Assembly (NCBI RefSeq): GCF_003033925.1
Contig: NZ_CP028365.1
Span: 2,356,001 to 2,420,000, forward strand
From: Tannerella serpentiformis
Lineage (GTDB): Bacteria; Bacteroidota; Bacteroidia; Bacteroidales; Tannerellaceae
Reading direction: 5' to 3'
DNA: 64,000 nt
A model generated the notes under the pieces. That model did not search any database and was not told the DNA's origin. It saw only the letters and a list, made by a program, of their open reading frames with translations. Positions 17,298 to 25,382 of this stretch are shown here, piece by piece. The translations under genes and the position numbers were made by a program. Every line of letters starts with the position of its first letter. Position 1 is the first letter of the stretch.

Positions 17298-17336
17298 GAA
17301 ATCCCCCCTTCTGCCGATGGTGGAAGGGGGGATTTC
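17298..17336. terminator. terminator after the lipoprotein gene
   Basis: GAAATCCCCCC pairs with GGGGGGATTTC, with CTTC/GAAG extending the stem, followed by TGTTT. It can serve both the plus-strand lipoprotein gene and the minus-strand MlaD gene. Confidence 0.85.
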
Positions 17337-17367
17337 TGTTTGGTATGCGGGGGACGAGTTGCGGAGG

Positions 17368-18252
17368 TCAGAAGAGCGAGAAGCGCACGTAGCGTTTCGG
17401 GTTCTGCTTAAAGTCAATCAGCAGATTGTTGGCGCTTCCGACGGTCTGATTGAGATTCTGATAGAGCGACGTGTCGTTGAGCAGCAGCCCCATCGAATTG
17501 TCTTTCGCGTTCAGCTTAGCCGTCGTCTGATTCAGGTTGCCGATGGTCTGATTGAGCGACTGCACGGTGCCGTTCAGATCCAGCGTGCGCAGATCGCCAC
17601 TCAGGGCTGAGAAGTTGGCCGAAGCCGTGTTGAGGTTGCCCGCAATGGCCGGCACATCCCTTTGCAATAGCCGGTTCAGCTGTCGAGACGATTGCTCCAG
17701 CCCAGCCGTCGTTCGCTCGATATTCTCCAGCGACTGTGTCAGCGCAGGATGGTTGACCAGCACTTGCAGTCCGGCCAGGATCGAATCCAGCTTCGGCAAG
17801 AGTGCCATCACCTGCGGCAGCATTTGGTCCTGCACGGTCGACATCAGACTCTCCGGCTGACGTCCCTCGATGGTGTCGCCTGATTGCAGGTATTCGTCCA
17901 CATATTTATTGAGTTGGATATGCAGTTCAGCACCGCTGAGGAGGGTCTTTTCCAGCGATACGTAACTGCCCCGATTGATGCGCATACTCTTTTCGAGGTT
18001 GATCTCAACGAGTATCCGGTTCGTTGTCGAATAGTCGTAAAAGATGTTTCTCACCAGTCCTACCTTGAAGCCCTCGACGTAGACAGGGCTGGAAATCGTT
18101 ACGTCCTTCACGTTCGTGCAGGCCACGAAATAGCGGTTGACGGGGCGGAACAGGTTGATCCCCTTCAGGTAATTGACACCCAAGTAAAGTAATGTCAGGC
18201 TGATGATCGTCACAAGGCCGATCGTCACCTCTTTGGAAAACTTCATCTTCAT
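17368..18252 (-). CDS. MlaD-family lipid-transport (MCE) protein
   Basis: 294 residues from the ATG at 18250-18252; the frame runs upstream but into the amidase gene. An N-terminal membrane anchor (VTIGLVTIISLTLLYLGVNYLKG) precedes one MCE domain (YFVACTNVKDVTISSPVYVEGFKVG). The rest is a long Asn/Leu/Gln-rich helical region typical of tube-forming MCE proteins. MCE proteins carry phospholipid between the membranes with an MlaEF-type ABC complex, which is not in the window. It follows the amidase gene by 29 bp, a pairing frequent in Bacteroidetes. Confidence 0.92.
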   Translation of the reverse strand: MKMKFSKEVTIGLVTIISLTLLYLGVNYLKGINLFRPVNRYFVACTNVKDVTISSPVYVEGFKVGLVRNIFYDYSTTNRILVEINLEKSMRINRGSYVSLEKTLLSGAELHIQLNKYVDEYLQSGDTIEGRQPESLMSTVQDQMLPQVMALLPKLDSILAGLQVLVNHPALTQSLENIERTTAGLEQSSRQLNRLLQRDVPAIAGNLNTASANFSALSGDLRTLDLNGTVQSLNQTIGNLNQTTAKLNAKDNSMGLLLNDTSLYQNLNQTVGSANNLLIDFKQNPKRYVRFSLF

Positions 18253-18281
18253 ATTTCTGTTATAGATCTGTCTCTCTCCGG

Positions 18282-19508
18282 TTATTTCAGCCGCTTTCCG
18301 TCCTTCATGCGGATAATGAAAGCGTTGGGGAAATCCTTCTGGAGTTCCCGATGGAGCCGCTGTATGTCTTTGAACTCCGTCGTCTCGCCACACGTGTATT
18401 TATACTTGCCTCCCTCGCGGTAATAGCTCGTGCGACGGCCTTTGAAGGCTCGGGCATTGTCCGGTAGTGGTTTGTCAGAAGTCAAGATCTGCACCTTGTA
18501 AACGACCCCGCTGCTGCTTGTTGACGAATGGCGGCTCTCGCCCACCACGCTACGTGCCGGACCATCAAACTGCACCGACACACTCGACCGTGATGACGAC
18601 GAGCTACGACTTGTGGGCGAGCTTTTCGGCTCCTCTTTCTTCTTTTCCGGAGCCTCTTTACGGCTTACGCCCTGGCCCTGCTTGCGTTCATAGTCGCGTT
18701 TGTAGCGTCCGAACGCGTTATAAATAGCCCGCGCCAACTCTGTGCGCCCCTTGTCGGAGGCCATGTAACTCTCCTCGTCAGGGTTTGAAATGTAGCCTAC
18801 CTCAACGAGCACACTAGGCATGCTGGTCGCCTTCAGTACCAAGAATCCAGCCTGCCGCACACCACGATTTCTCCGCCCCGCTTGCTCGAATCCACGCTGA
18901 ATTTCAGTGGCCAGTGCGATGCTTTGCGCCATGTTTTTATTCTGAATCAGGTCGAACATGATGTACGACTCTGAGGAATTGGGGTTGAAGTTTTCGTAGC
19001 GCTTCTTGTAATTGTCCTCCAGTAGGATGGCGGAATTTTCCAGCATCGCCACGTCCAGATTCTCCTTCGTTTGCGCCAATCCCAGGGTATACGTTTCCGT
19101 GCCCCGGACAGAACTGCCGTGCTTCAGCGAATTGGTATGGATGGAAATAAAGAGGTTGGCGTTGTTGTGGTTGGCTATGTTGGCACGCGTCTCCAAGCCC
19201 ACAAATTTGTCGCCTGTCCGCGTGTAGATCACCTTGACGTCCTTGTGCCCCTCGGCGATCATCTCGCCCAGCCTTTTGGCGATAGCCAAATTGATGTTCT
19301 TCTCGTTCGTTTTGCGCCCCCTGGCGCCGGGATCGCGTCCGCCATGTCCAGCGTCGATCACCACAGTGAATGTTTTCTTACTCGCCTGCAGCTGTGGAGC
19401 ACACCACAACGTGCAGAGGATGGAGACGATAAGCACGCTCCACAGCTTGTTTCTAATCGTTCCGTTTACCACCACTTTGTTTTTTGCGCAGATTGTTTGA
19501 ATGTGCAT
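18282..19508 (-). CDS. N-acetylmuramoyl-L-alanine amidase with SPOR-like C-terminus
   Basis: 408 residues. A hydrophobic N-terminal signal (SVLIVSILCTLWCA) is followed by an Amidase_3 domain (about residues 46-265) with zinc ligands in IDAGHGGRDPGARG, ISIHTNS and the catalytic Glu in VLVEVGYISN. A Lys/Glu and Ser-rich linker leads to a C-terminal domain (VYKVQILTSDKPLPDN to the end) like a SPOR peptidoglycan-binding domain. It cuts stem peptides from glycan strands, probably during daughter cell separation. It probably forms an operon with the MlaD gene. Confidence 0.93.
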   Translation of the reverse strand: MHIQTICAKNKVVVNGTIRNKLWSVLIVSILCTLWCAPQLQASKKTFTVVIDAGHGGRDPGARGRKTNEKNINLAIAKRLGEMIAEGHKDVKVIYTRTGDKFVGLETRANIANHNNANLFISIHTNSLKHGSSVRGTETYTLGLAQTKENLDVAMLENSAILLEDNYKKRYENFNPNSSESYIMFDLIQNKNMAQSIALATEIQRGFEQAGRRNRGVRQAGFLVLKATSMPSVLVEVGYISNPDEESYMASDKGRTELARAIYNAFGRYKRDYERKQGQGVSRKEAPEKKKEEPKSSPTSRSSSSSRSSVSVQFDGPARSVVGESRHSSTSSSGVVYKVQILTSDKPLPDNARAFKGRRTSYYREGGKYKYTCGETTEFKDIQRLHRELQKDFPNAFIIRMKDGKRLK

Positions 19509-19598
19509 CTTTCAAAAAAGAAAAAGGTCGATTGGCAACCGTATAGGCTCCCCTCATTTGTTTCGATAAGTGGGGGCTATCGTGCTGATCGACGGGGA

Positions 19599-19606
19599 CA
19601 AAAGTA
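19599..19606 (-). promoter_or_regulatory. -7 box of the amidase operon
   Basis: TACTTTTG on the minus strand, about 90 bp before the amidase ATG. No good -33 box is seen. Confidence 0.45.
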
Positions 19607-19639
19607 GGAAAACTTTCAAGAGGCCTTTGTGGCGCGGCG

Positions 19640-19915
19640 GCTTCCACGGCCGATCCTGCGGCTCTGTCGTGCCCCCGCGAAGCCTCCGCCGAAACCTCCG
19701 CGAAGCCATTTTGAACATGCGAACCTCTCGTCCGAACCTCCGTGGCCTCATTTCCAATCCGTGAAGGCATCAACCAAACCGCTGTACCCCCATTTCCTAT
19801 CCGTGAAGGCATCTACCGAACCACGGTGTCCCCATTTCCTATCCGTGAAGCCTTCAACCAAACCTCCGCGAAGCCATTTTCAATCAATGAAGACATCAAC
19901 CAGATTTTACCCATG
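19640..19915. repeat. array C-left, 42-bp period
   Basis: Units such as CGTGAAGGCATCAACCAAAC followed by a CCCATTTCCTATC-type tail start at 19760, 19802, 19844 and 19886 (exactly 42 bp), with more diverged units upstream from about 19640. The right-hand array at 20468 is the same family in reverse orientation. Confidence 0.85.
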
Positions 19916-19919
19916 TTTT

Positions 19920-20440
19920 TGTGATGTCACGAAGGTCTGGATGATATACTCATAATATACGAATGCGCGCATGAATTAAAGATAAGTGTTATATTCATAA
20001 TAGCACGCGTGGATAAAATATAGTACAATGAGTGAAATAGATTCATGTGTAATCACGAATGATTATATATAATACGATTTATAATCTTGTGAACACAACA
20101 ATCTGTGTAAATTGTATTCTCATATATAGATGTATACAGGATAAATCGCATGAGATATGATTATTCTTTATGTGATATCATGATTGCATGTATGATATAC
20201 TTATAATATACACATGTGCGCATGGGTTATAGAAGAATGCTATATTTATAAGAGTATGTGTGGATGAGGAATAGTATAACAAGTTGAATAGATCTATATG
20301 TGATCATGGTGAGTCGTTTACAATGTGATTTATGTTCTTGTGAGCGCATGTAATCGTATATATTATATCCTCAGATGTATGTGCGTGCAGAATAAGTTAT
20401 AGGAGATGCTATTATTCTTCATGTGATATCACGAATTAGT
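19920..20440. repeat. AT-rich 251-bp tandem duplication
   Basis: Two diverged copies, 19920-20170 and 20171-20421, plus the start of a third. Matching landmarks keep a constant 251-bp offset: TGTGATGTCA/TGTGATATCA at 19920, 20171 and 20422; ATGATATAC at 19941 and 20192; GCGCATG at 19967 and 20218. Each unit starts with a near-palindromic GTGATRTCAC. The segment is far more A+T-rich than anything else in the window and contains no credible gene. Confidence 0.9.
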
Positions 20441-20467
20441 GATTCCTTTGACAGTGGACACTTCACA

Positions 20468-20640
20468 GATTGAAAATGGCTTCGCGGCGTTTGGTTTGGA
20501 GGCTTTGCGGATTGAAAATGACGTTGTGGAAAAGGCGATGAAGGCTTCGCGGGTTGAATCTGGAGCCACCAGATTTGGTTTGGGGGCTTCGTAAAGTGGA
20601 AATGGCCTTGCGGGATTCGTGGTGATAGCGTTGCGTCAGG
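20468..20640. repeat. array C-right, 42-bp period, inverted relative to C-left
   Basis: Units beginning GATTGAAAATGGCTTCGCGG start at 20468, 20510, 20552 and 20594, exactly 42 bp apart. The sequence matches the reverse complement of array C-left (for example GATTGAAAATGGCTTCGCGG against the end of the left array). Together the two arrays bracket the 251-bp duplication as long inverted repeats. Confidence 0.85.
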
Positions 20641-20726
20641 AGGGGAGGGTGGAGGCGTTGTCGGTGGGTGTCATGCGCCGGCGGGAGGGTGCGGATCGGA
20701 TTCAGGAGGCGAAGGGGTGAAAACAA

Positions 20727-20759
20727 AAAGGCTGCACTGGATGAACCAGCGCAGCCTTT
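20727..20759 (-). terminator. terminator after tRNA-Lys
   Basis: AAAGGCTGC and GCAGCCTTT pair, extended by CTGG/CCAG, around an ATGAA loop. T-rich sequence follows on the minus strand. It lies 38 bp downstream of the tRNA. Confidence 0.8.
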
Positions 20760-20796
20760 GCTTTTATCTATTCAATCGGAAGAAATTGTTTCGGTG

Positions 20797-20869
20797 TGAC
20801 CCCGGAGAGGCTCGAACTCTCGACCCAATGATTAAGAGTCATTTGCTCTACCAACTGAGCTACGGAGTC
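20797..20869 (-). tRNA. tRNA-Lys (CTT anticodon)
   Basis: The minus strand folds into a full cloverleaf: acceptor GACTCCG/CGGGGTC, D-arm with GCTCAGTTGGTAGAGC, anticodon loop CTCTTAA, and T-arm with GTTCGAGCC. The anticodon CTT reads the lysine codon AAG. The discriminator is A and the CCA end is not encoded. A TACTTTTG box lies about 34 bp upstream and a strong terminator downstream, so it appears to be a single-tRNA transcript. Confidence 0.97.
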
Positions 20870-20902
20870 AAAAATCATCATTCCGTCGAACGATTACGGC
20901 TG

Positions 20903-20910
20903 CAAAAGTA
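20903..20910 (-). promoter_or_regulatory. -7 box of tRNA-Lys
   Basis: TACTTTTG on the minus strand, 34 bp before the first base of the tRNA. Confidence 0.5.
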
Positions 20911-20962
20911 GTGCTTCGATTCACTTCTCCAAATCTCGACCCCTATTTTTTCTCTGATTGCA

Positions 20963-21003
20963 CAAAAAAGCCCCCTCGCTCTTTGGGGGAGAGGAGGGGG
21001 CTG
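20963..21003 (-). terminator. terminator of the V-type ATPase operon
   Basis: AGCCCCCTC and GAGGGGGCT form the stem (with an extra inner CCCCC/GGGGG pairing). On the minus strand TTTTTT follows. It lies about 20 bp after the subunit K stop. Confidence 0.85.
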
Positions 21004-21024
21004 ATGATTCCTTTTGGAGGGCAA

Positions 21025-21486
21025 TTAGGCTGCCACAGCGGGGAAGGTGAACGATATCAGGATGGACACAACGAGGGCGAGGATGGCGTAGAGCTCGGGG
21101 AATACGGCCATAACCATCGTGGCGGCAAAGACGTTGTGGCCGGCGCCGGTGGCGGCGATACCGTTGGCGCAAACGTGTGCCTGACGAATGGATGAGTAGA
21201 AGCCGGCAAAGCCCATGATCAGTCCGGCACCGAAGATACCGGCGGCCGTAACCCAAGGCATGTCAGCAACGAGGAATTTTTGCACCATCATATAGGCTAC
21301 GAAGCCGTAAAGTCCCTGCGAACTGGGCAGGGCGCTCAGGGCGATGTATGTACCCATTTTCTCTGGGGCTTTCTTCATCGCTCCCACTACGGCGTTACCG
21401 CAAATTGTCAATCCAAATGCACTGCCGATGCCGCTCAGGCCGACCATCAGTGCTACTCCTACATACGCTAATAATACTGGTCCCAT
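21025..21486 (-). CDS. V/A-type ATPase subunit K (membrane rotor proteolipid)
   Basis: 153 residues, about double the size of a single c-subunit: two fused helical hairpins, four membrane helices. The first hairpin has SSQGLYGFVAYMM and lacks the acidic residue; the second has VFPELYAILALV with the ion-carrying Glu. One Glu per four helices is the pattern of V-type K/NtpK proteins. The Ser-Gln before GLYGF resembles one side of the sodium site of Enterococcus NtpK, but ion choice cannot be settled by eye. Last gene of the ATPase operon, 55 bp after subunit I. Confidence 0.93.
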   Translation of the reverse strand: MGPVLLAYVGVALMVGLSGIGSAFGLTICGNAVVGAMKKAPEKMGTYIALSALPSSQGLYGFVAYMMVQKFLVADMPWVTAAGIFGAGLIMGFAGFYSSIRQAHVCANGIAATGAGHNVFAATMVMAVFPELYAILALVVSILISFTFPAVAA

Positions 21487-21541
21487 AATTCTAAATACTT
21501 TGTTTTTGAGGTTCTATTATTCTATTATTCTATTCATTGAT

Positions 21542-23410
21542 TCATATTTTCCGGAAGGGAGCGTAGGCGGTGCCGCCGCCTTCAAATTCCGAGTTCTTAT
21601 AGTACTCCACGTAGATCAGACGCATGGGGTGAACCAGCGAGCTGACCATGCTCAGGCCGATGTTGAGGGCGTGGCCGACGAGCAGGATGAGGAGCATCGG
21701 TAGCCAGCGCACCCAGATGGGCATGGTGGCGGTCATGTCGACGGCCATCGTGTTGAAGACACCACCCAGCAGGGATCCGGTCAGGCCGATGGCGTAGAGT
21801 CGGATGTAGGAGAGGGTGTCGCCCAGAAGGCCGGATGCGGTGTTGTACGTCGCCCAAATGCCCGAACCGAAATTGAGGAAGACGTTCTTGCCGGGCGAGT
21901 TGTAGAAGAAGGCGATGAGGGCGCCGACGCCGGCCACGCCATAGAGGGCGTAAACGACGGGTTGCGGCAGGTGGATATTCATCATCGGCAGTCCGACGGC
22001 CAGCGCCAGCGCCAAGATGAGGAAGACCCACGCGAAGGCGGCGAGGCTGTACTTGAGTCCGCGCTGCACCTTGACCTTCATCGCGGCCACAAACTTGCCA
22101 TAGAGCACATGGATGAAGCCGATGACGAGCGAGAGGGTCATGATGTTGTCGCTCGTCAGGAAGTAACGCTTGACGCTCGCCAGAGCGGGGATCTCGGCGA
22201 TGTTGACGCCGAAGAAGGAGCCAGAAAGGGTGCCCACGACTAACGTAGCGATGCCGAAACACTGGAGGAGCGAGAGGATCGGTTTCATGTCGGCTTTGGC
22301 CTTCCGCTTCATCAGTGTGCCCAGGAGAAGGAGTAGGAGCCCGTAGCCGCCGTCGCCGAAACAGATGCCGAAGAAGAGCATGAAGAAGGGGGCGAAGAGG
22401 GGCGTGGAGTCGAACTCGTGGGCGTTGGGCAGGGAGTAAAGCCGGGTGATAGGCTCGAAGAGTCGGTTGAAGCGGTTGTTCTTCAGTTCGATGGGGATGT
22501 CGTCCTCATCGCTGATCTTGAGCTTGCGGCAGTAGTAGTCGCCGCGGTCGAGGGCCGACTCGAGCGACTGCGCCTCAGCCGTGGGGATCCACCCCTCGAG
22601 GAGCATGAGTCGGTCGTCAGCCTCGCGTTCGGTTTGCACCTTGGCGTTGTCCCACGTGTACTCGTTTTCAAGCAGTCGGCCGTAGGCTTCGAGCGTGCGG
22701 TAGTCGTTGAGAGCGACGGCCAACAGCTCAGCGTTCAACTCCTCGCGCTGGCGACGCTGTGCCTCGCGCATGTCACGGAGGGCGCGGAGGTCCTTCTCTG
22801 GCATACGCACCCGTTCGGCGTCGATCTCGATCGGGCTGCCTATGGGTGTGATGGTGATGAAGTAGGTGGCCGACTGTGCGGTGGCGATGGGAACGGCATA
22901 GAAGTCCGTCTCCCAGGCTTCGTCGTAGCGTGCAGCGGGGCAGGAGAAGAAGGTGACTTCGTGGCCTGCTTCGCGGAGGCGACGTAGGTTGGCGTAGTCG
23001 AACTCACCCCAGACTTGCATTGTGGCGAGATCTTTCTCTGTGGCCTGCTCAGCGGCCTGAGCCTTTTCGATCCGGTCGCGTAGGTTGTCGATCCGGTCTA
23101 ACAGAGCGGCGCCCTCGTCGGCCGTCACGGGTCGCTCAGGGGCGAGGGGCAGCGTGACTTTCGCCTTGTTACCGGTGGCTTTCGCGTCGGCCTTGAGGGC
23201 TTCGAGGCGACTCTCCTGCGTGTGCTTCAACTGGCGCATCTCGCTTTCGAGGCGTTTGCGCTCGGCCATGAGGCGTTGCAGCCCCGCGTCGTCTTTCTCC
23301 GACTTTGTTTCCCGGATATGCACCACGCCTAAGGAGCGCAGCAGTTCCAGGAAGGCGTCATATTCTTTATGGTACACCATGAAGGCGTACTTGCTCATTT
23401 TTACAATCAT
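21542..23410 (-). CDS. V/A-type ATPase subunit I (membrane stator, a-subunit)
   Basis: 622 residues. The N-terminal half is soluble and coiled-coil rich (stator contact), followed by about seven membrane helices from near residue 330 (PLFAPFFMLFFGICFGDGGYG). The key arginine is in LSYIRLYAIGLTGSLLGG, where it faces the rotor Glu. The start at 23410 overlaps the subunit D stop as ATGA, which favours this start over the internal Met at 23398. It provides the ion half-channels. Confidence 0.93.
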   Translation of the reverse strand: MIVKMSKYAFMVYHKEYDAFLELLRSLGVVHIRETKSEKDDAGLQRLMAERKRLESEMRQLKHTQESRLEALKADAKATGNKAKVTLPLAPERPVTADEGAALLDRIDNLRDRIEKAQAAEQATEKDLATMQVWGEFDYANLRRLREAGHEVTFFSCPAARYDEAWETDFYAVPIATAQSATYFITITPIGSPIEIDAERVRMPEKDLRALRDMREAQRRQREELNAELLAVALNDYRTLEAYGRLLENEYTWDNAKVQTEREADDRLMLLEGWIPTAEAQSLESALDRGDYYCRKLKISDEDDIPIELKNNRFNRLFEPITRLYSLPNAHEFDSTPLFAPFFMLFFGICFGDGGYGLLLLLLGTLMKRKAKADMKPILSLLQCFGIATLVVGTLSGSFFGVNIAEIPALASVKRYFLTSDNIMTLSLVIGFIHVLYGKFVAAMKVKVQRGLKYSLAAFAWVFLILALALAVGLPMMNIHLPQPVVYALYGVAGVGALIAFFYNSPGKNVFLNFGSGIWATYNTASGLLGDTLSYIRLYAIGLTGSLLGGVFNTMAVDMTATMPIWVRWLPMLLILLVGHALNIGLSMVSSLVHPMRLIYVEYYKNSEFEGGGTAYAPFRKI

Positions 23411-24018
23411 GCTTCTGCCTCCTTCGCGTTACGTTTTTCTTGATTGGCGCGCATAATCTTCTGCGACGATTTGGAGAGGCTCTCTTCGTCTTCCATAAAG
23501 CGCTTGATCTTACGGATGGCGTCCTTGTAGCCGGGGATCTGCACCTTTTCGAAAAGGTTCAGCTTCTGTGTGGTGCGTCGGCGGGCACGTTCAAGCATGT
23601 CGAGTTTCAGGTTGGTGAACTCTGCTTCGATACCCGTTTCGGCCATTGTCTTGAGTAGCTCGATGCCGTCAGCGTACCACGAGGGGGCGCTGAAGAGGCT
23701 GTAGCGGGCGATGCGAAACTCTACGCCGTCGAGCACCGGGATGGGCACGCCGGCGATCTTTCGGGCTGACAGTCGGACGTCCTCCACGGAGATCAGTTCG
23801 GGGCGGAACTCGTTCCAGAGCGCCATCATGTACTCATAGTTCCGAATCTCGTTCTCTAACCGATCCTCCAACGCCGCAGCTTCGCCTTTCGTTCGTTTCA
23901 CCTCCATACGCAGCGCGCTCTCCTTACTTTTGATGGTAGGCAGGGCACGTTCGCGCACCTTCAGTTGCTTATCGAGGCCCTGAAGGGAGGTCTTGTTGTA
24001 TTGAAATTTAATAGCCAT
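23407..24018 (-). CDS. V/A-type ATPase subunit D (central stalk)
   Basis: 203 residues, nearly all helical. Typical of subunit D are the N-terminal NKTSLQGLDKQLKVRERALP segment and the C-terminal RARRRTTQKLNLFEKVQIPG, which form the long coiled coil that rotates inside the A3B3 head. It sits 24 bp after subunit B and overlaps subunit I by 4 nt. Confidence 0.92.
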   Translation of the reverse strand: MAIKFQYNKTSLQGLDKQLKVRERALPTIKSKESALRMEVKRTKGEAAALEDRLENEIRNYEYMMALWNEFRPELISVEDVRLSARKIAGVPIPVLDGVEFRIARYSLFSAPSWYADGIELLKTMAETGIEAEFTNLKLDMLERARRRTTQKLNLFEKVQIPGYKDAIRKIKRFMEDEESLSKSSQKIMRANQEKRNAKEAEA

Positions 24019-24042
24019 GACAGTTCACTGCGAAGCGTTCGC

Positions 24043-25368
24043 TCATTTCGCCGTCGGCCAATACTTGTCCACAAGCGCCTGTTTGATGTTGACCTCCTCC
24101 TGCTTGAAATGCTTGGCAAAGAGGGTCCACGCCACGTCGAGCATTTCCGTCGTGTTGAGGTTGACGTCGATGGCAAGGAGCTTCTCGGAGTAGTCGCGGG
24201 CGAAGGCCAGGGCGCGGTTGTCGTAATCGGTTAGGTCGAAACCGTTCTCCAATTTCGTTTTGGCATCGGCGGCGTCGGCATAGAGTCGGACGGCGGCGTT
24301 CATCACCTGCGGGTGATCCTCACGCGTCTTCTTACCCGTCACCAACTGCTTCAGTCGGGAGAGTGAGCGGAACGGGTCGACGATGACCTTGCCCACGTCG
24401 CTGTCACGGCGCAGATAAAGCTGTCCCTCGGTGATGTAACCCGTGTTGTCGGGCACGGCGTGCGTGATGTCGCCCCCGGAGAGCGTCGTCACGGCGATGA
24501 TGGTGATCGATCCGCCGTCGGGGAACTGCACGGCCTTCTCGTAGATCTTGGCCAGGTCAGAGTAGAGCGAGCCCGGCATGGAGTCTTTCGAGGGGATTTG
24601 ATCCATACGGTTCGACACGATGGAGAGCGCGTCGGCATAGTTCGTCATGTCGGTCAGCAGCACCAAGACCTTCTCGTGCTTCTCTACGGCAAAATATTCC
24701 GCGGCTGCCAGCGCCATGTCAGGCACGAGGATGCGCTCTACCGACGGGTCTTCCGTTGTATTGATGAAGCTGACAATGCGGTCGAGTGCACCGGCATTGC
24801 TGAAGGTGTTCTTGAAAAAGAGGTAGTCGTCGTTCGTCATACCCATGCCGCCGAGGACGATCTTGTCCGACTGGGCGCGCAGGGCCACCATGGCCATCAC
24901 CTCGTTGAACGGCTGATCGGGATCGGCGAAGAAGGGGATCTTTTGCCCGGTCACGAGCGTATTGTTCAGGTCGATGCCGGCGATACCTGTAGCGATCAAT
25001 TCTGACGGCTGCTTACGGCGCACAGGGTTTACTGACGGTCCACCAATCTCCACCTCACGCCCCTCGGGTACGGGGCCGCCGTCCACGGGGTCGCCATAGG
25101 CATTGAAGAAACGTCCTGCCAGCTGGTCGCCCACTTTGAGTGACGGTGCTTTGCCCATGAACACCACTTCGGCGTTCGTGCGAATGCCTTCGGTGCCGGA
25201 GAACACTTGCAGTGTCACCTCGTCGCCGGCGATCTTCACCACCTGCGCCAGCTTGCCGTCCACTGAAGCCAGTTCGTCGTAGCCCACGCCCGTAGCCTTC
25301 AGCGAACAGGTCGCTTTGGTGATCTGCGTGATCTTCGTAAATATCTTTTGAAATGCTTTTGTTGCCAT
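24043..25368 (-). CDS. V/A-type ATPase subunit B (non-catalytic head subunit)
   Basis: 441 residues. The RecA-like core lacks a P-loop as expected for B; recognisable segments are NAYGDPVDGGP, IAGIDLNNTLVTGQKIPFFA, LLTDMTNYADALSI and SRLKQLVTGKKTREDHP. It alternates with subunit A in the head and contributes the arginine finger side. It follows subunit A by 14 bp. Confidence 0.95.
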   Translation of the reverse strand: MATKAFQKIFTKITQITKATCSLKATGVGYDELASVDGKLAQVVKIAGDEVTLQVFSGTEGIRTNAEVVFMGKAPSLKVGDQLAGRFFNAYGDPVDGGPVPEGREVEIGGPSVNPVRRKQPSELIATGIAGIDLNNTLVTGQKIPFFADPDQPFNEVMAMVALRAQSDKIVLGGMGMTNDDYLFFKNTFSNAGALDRIVSFINTTEDPSVERILVPDMALAAAEYFAVEKHEKVLVLLTDMTNYADALSIVSNRMDQIPSKDSMPGSLYSDLAKIYEKAVQFPDGGSITIIAVTTLSGGDITHAVPDNTGYITEGQLYLRRDSDVGKVIVDPFRSLSRLKQLVTGKKTREDHPQVMNAAVRLYADAADAKTKLENGFDLTDYDNRALAFARDYSEKLLAIDVNLNTTEMLDVAWTLFAKHFKQEEVNIKQALVDKYWPTAK

Positions 25369-25382
25369 ATCTCACTTGATTC

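Noticed and set aside
19941-20440. Chromosomal origin (oriC) in the AT-rich core
   Set aside because: No cluster of DnaA boxes (TTATCCACA-like) and no dnaA or dnaN nearby; the duplication remains unexplained.
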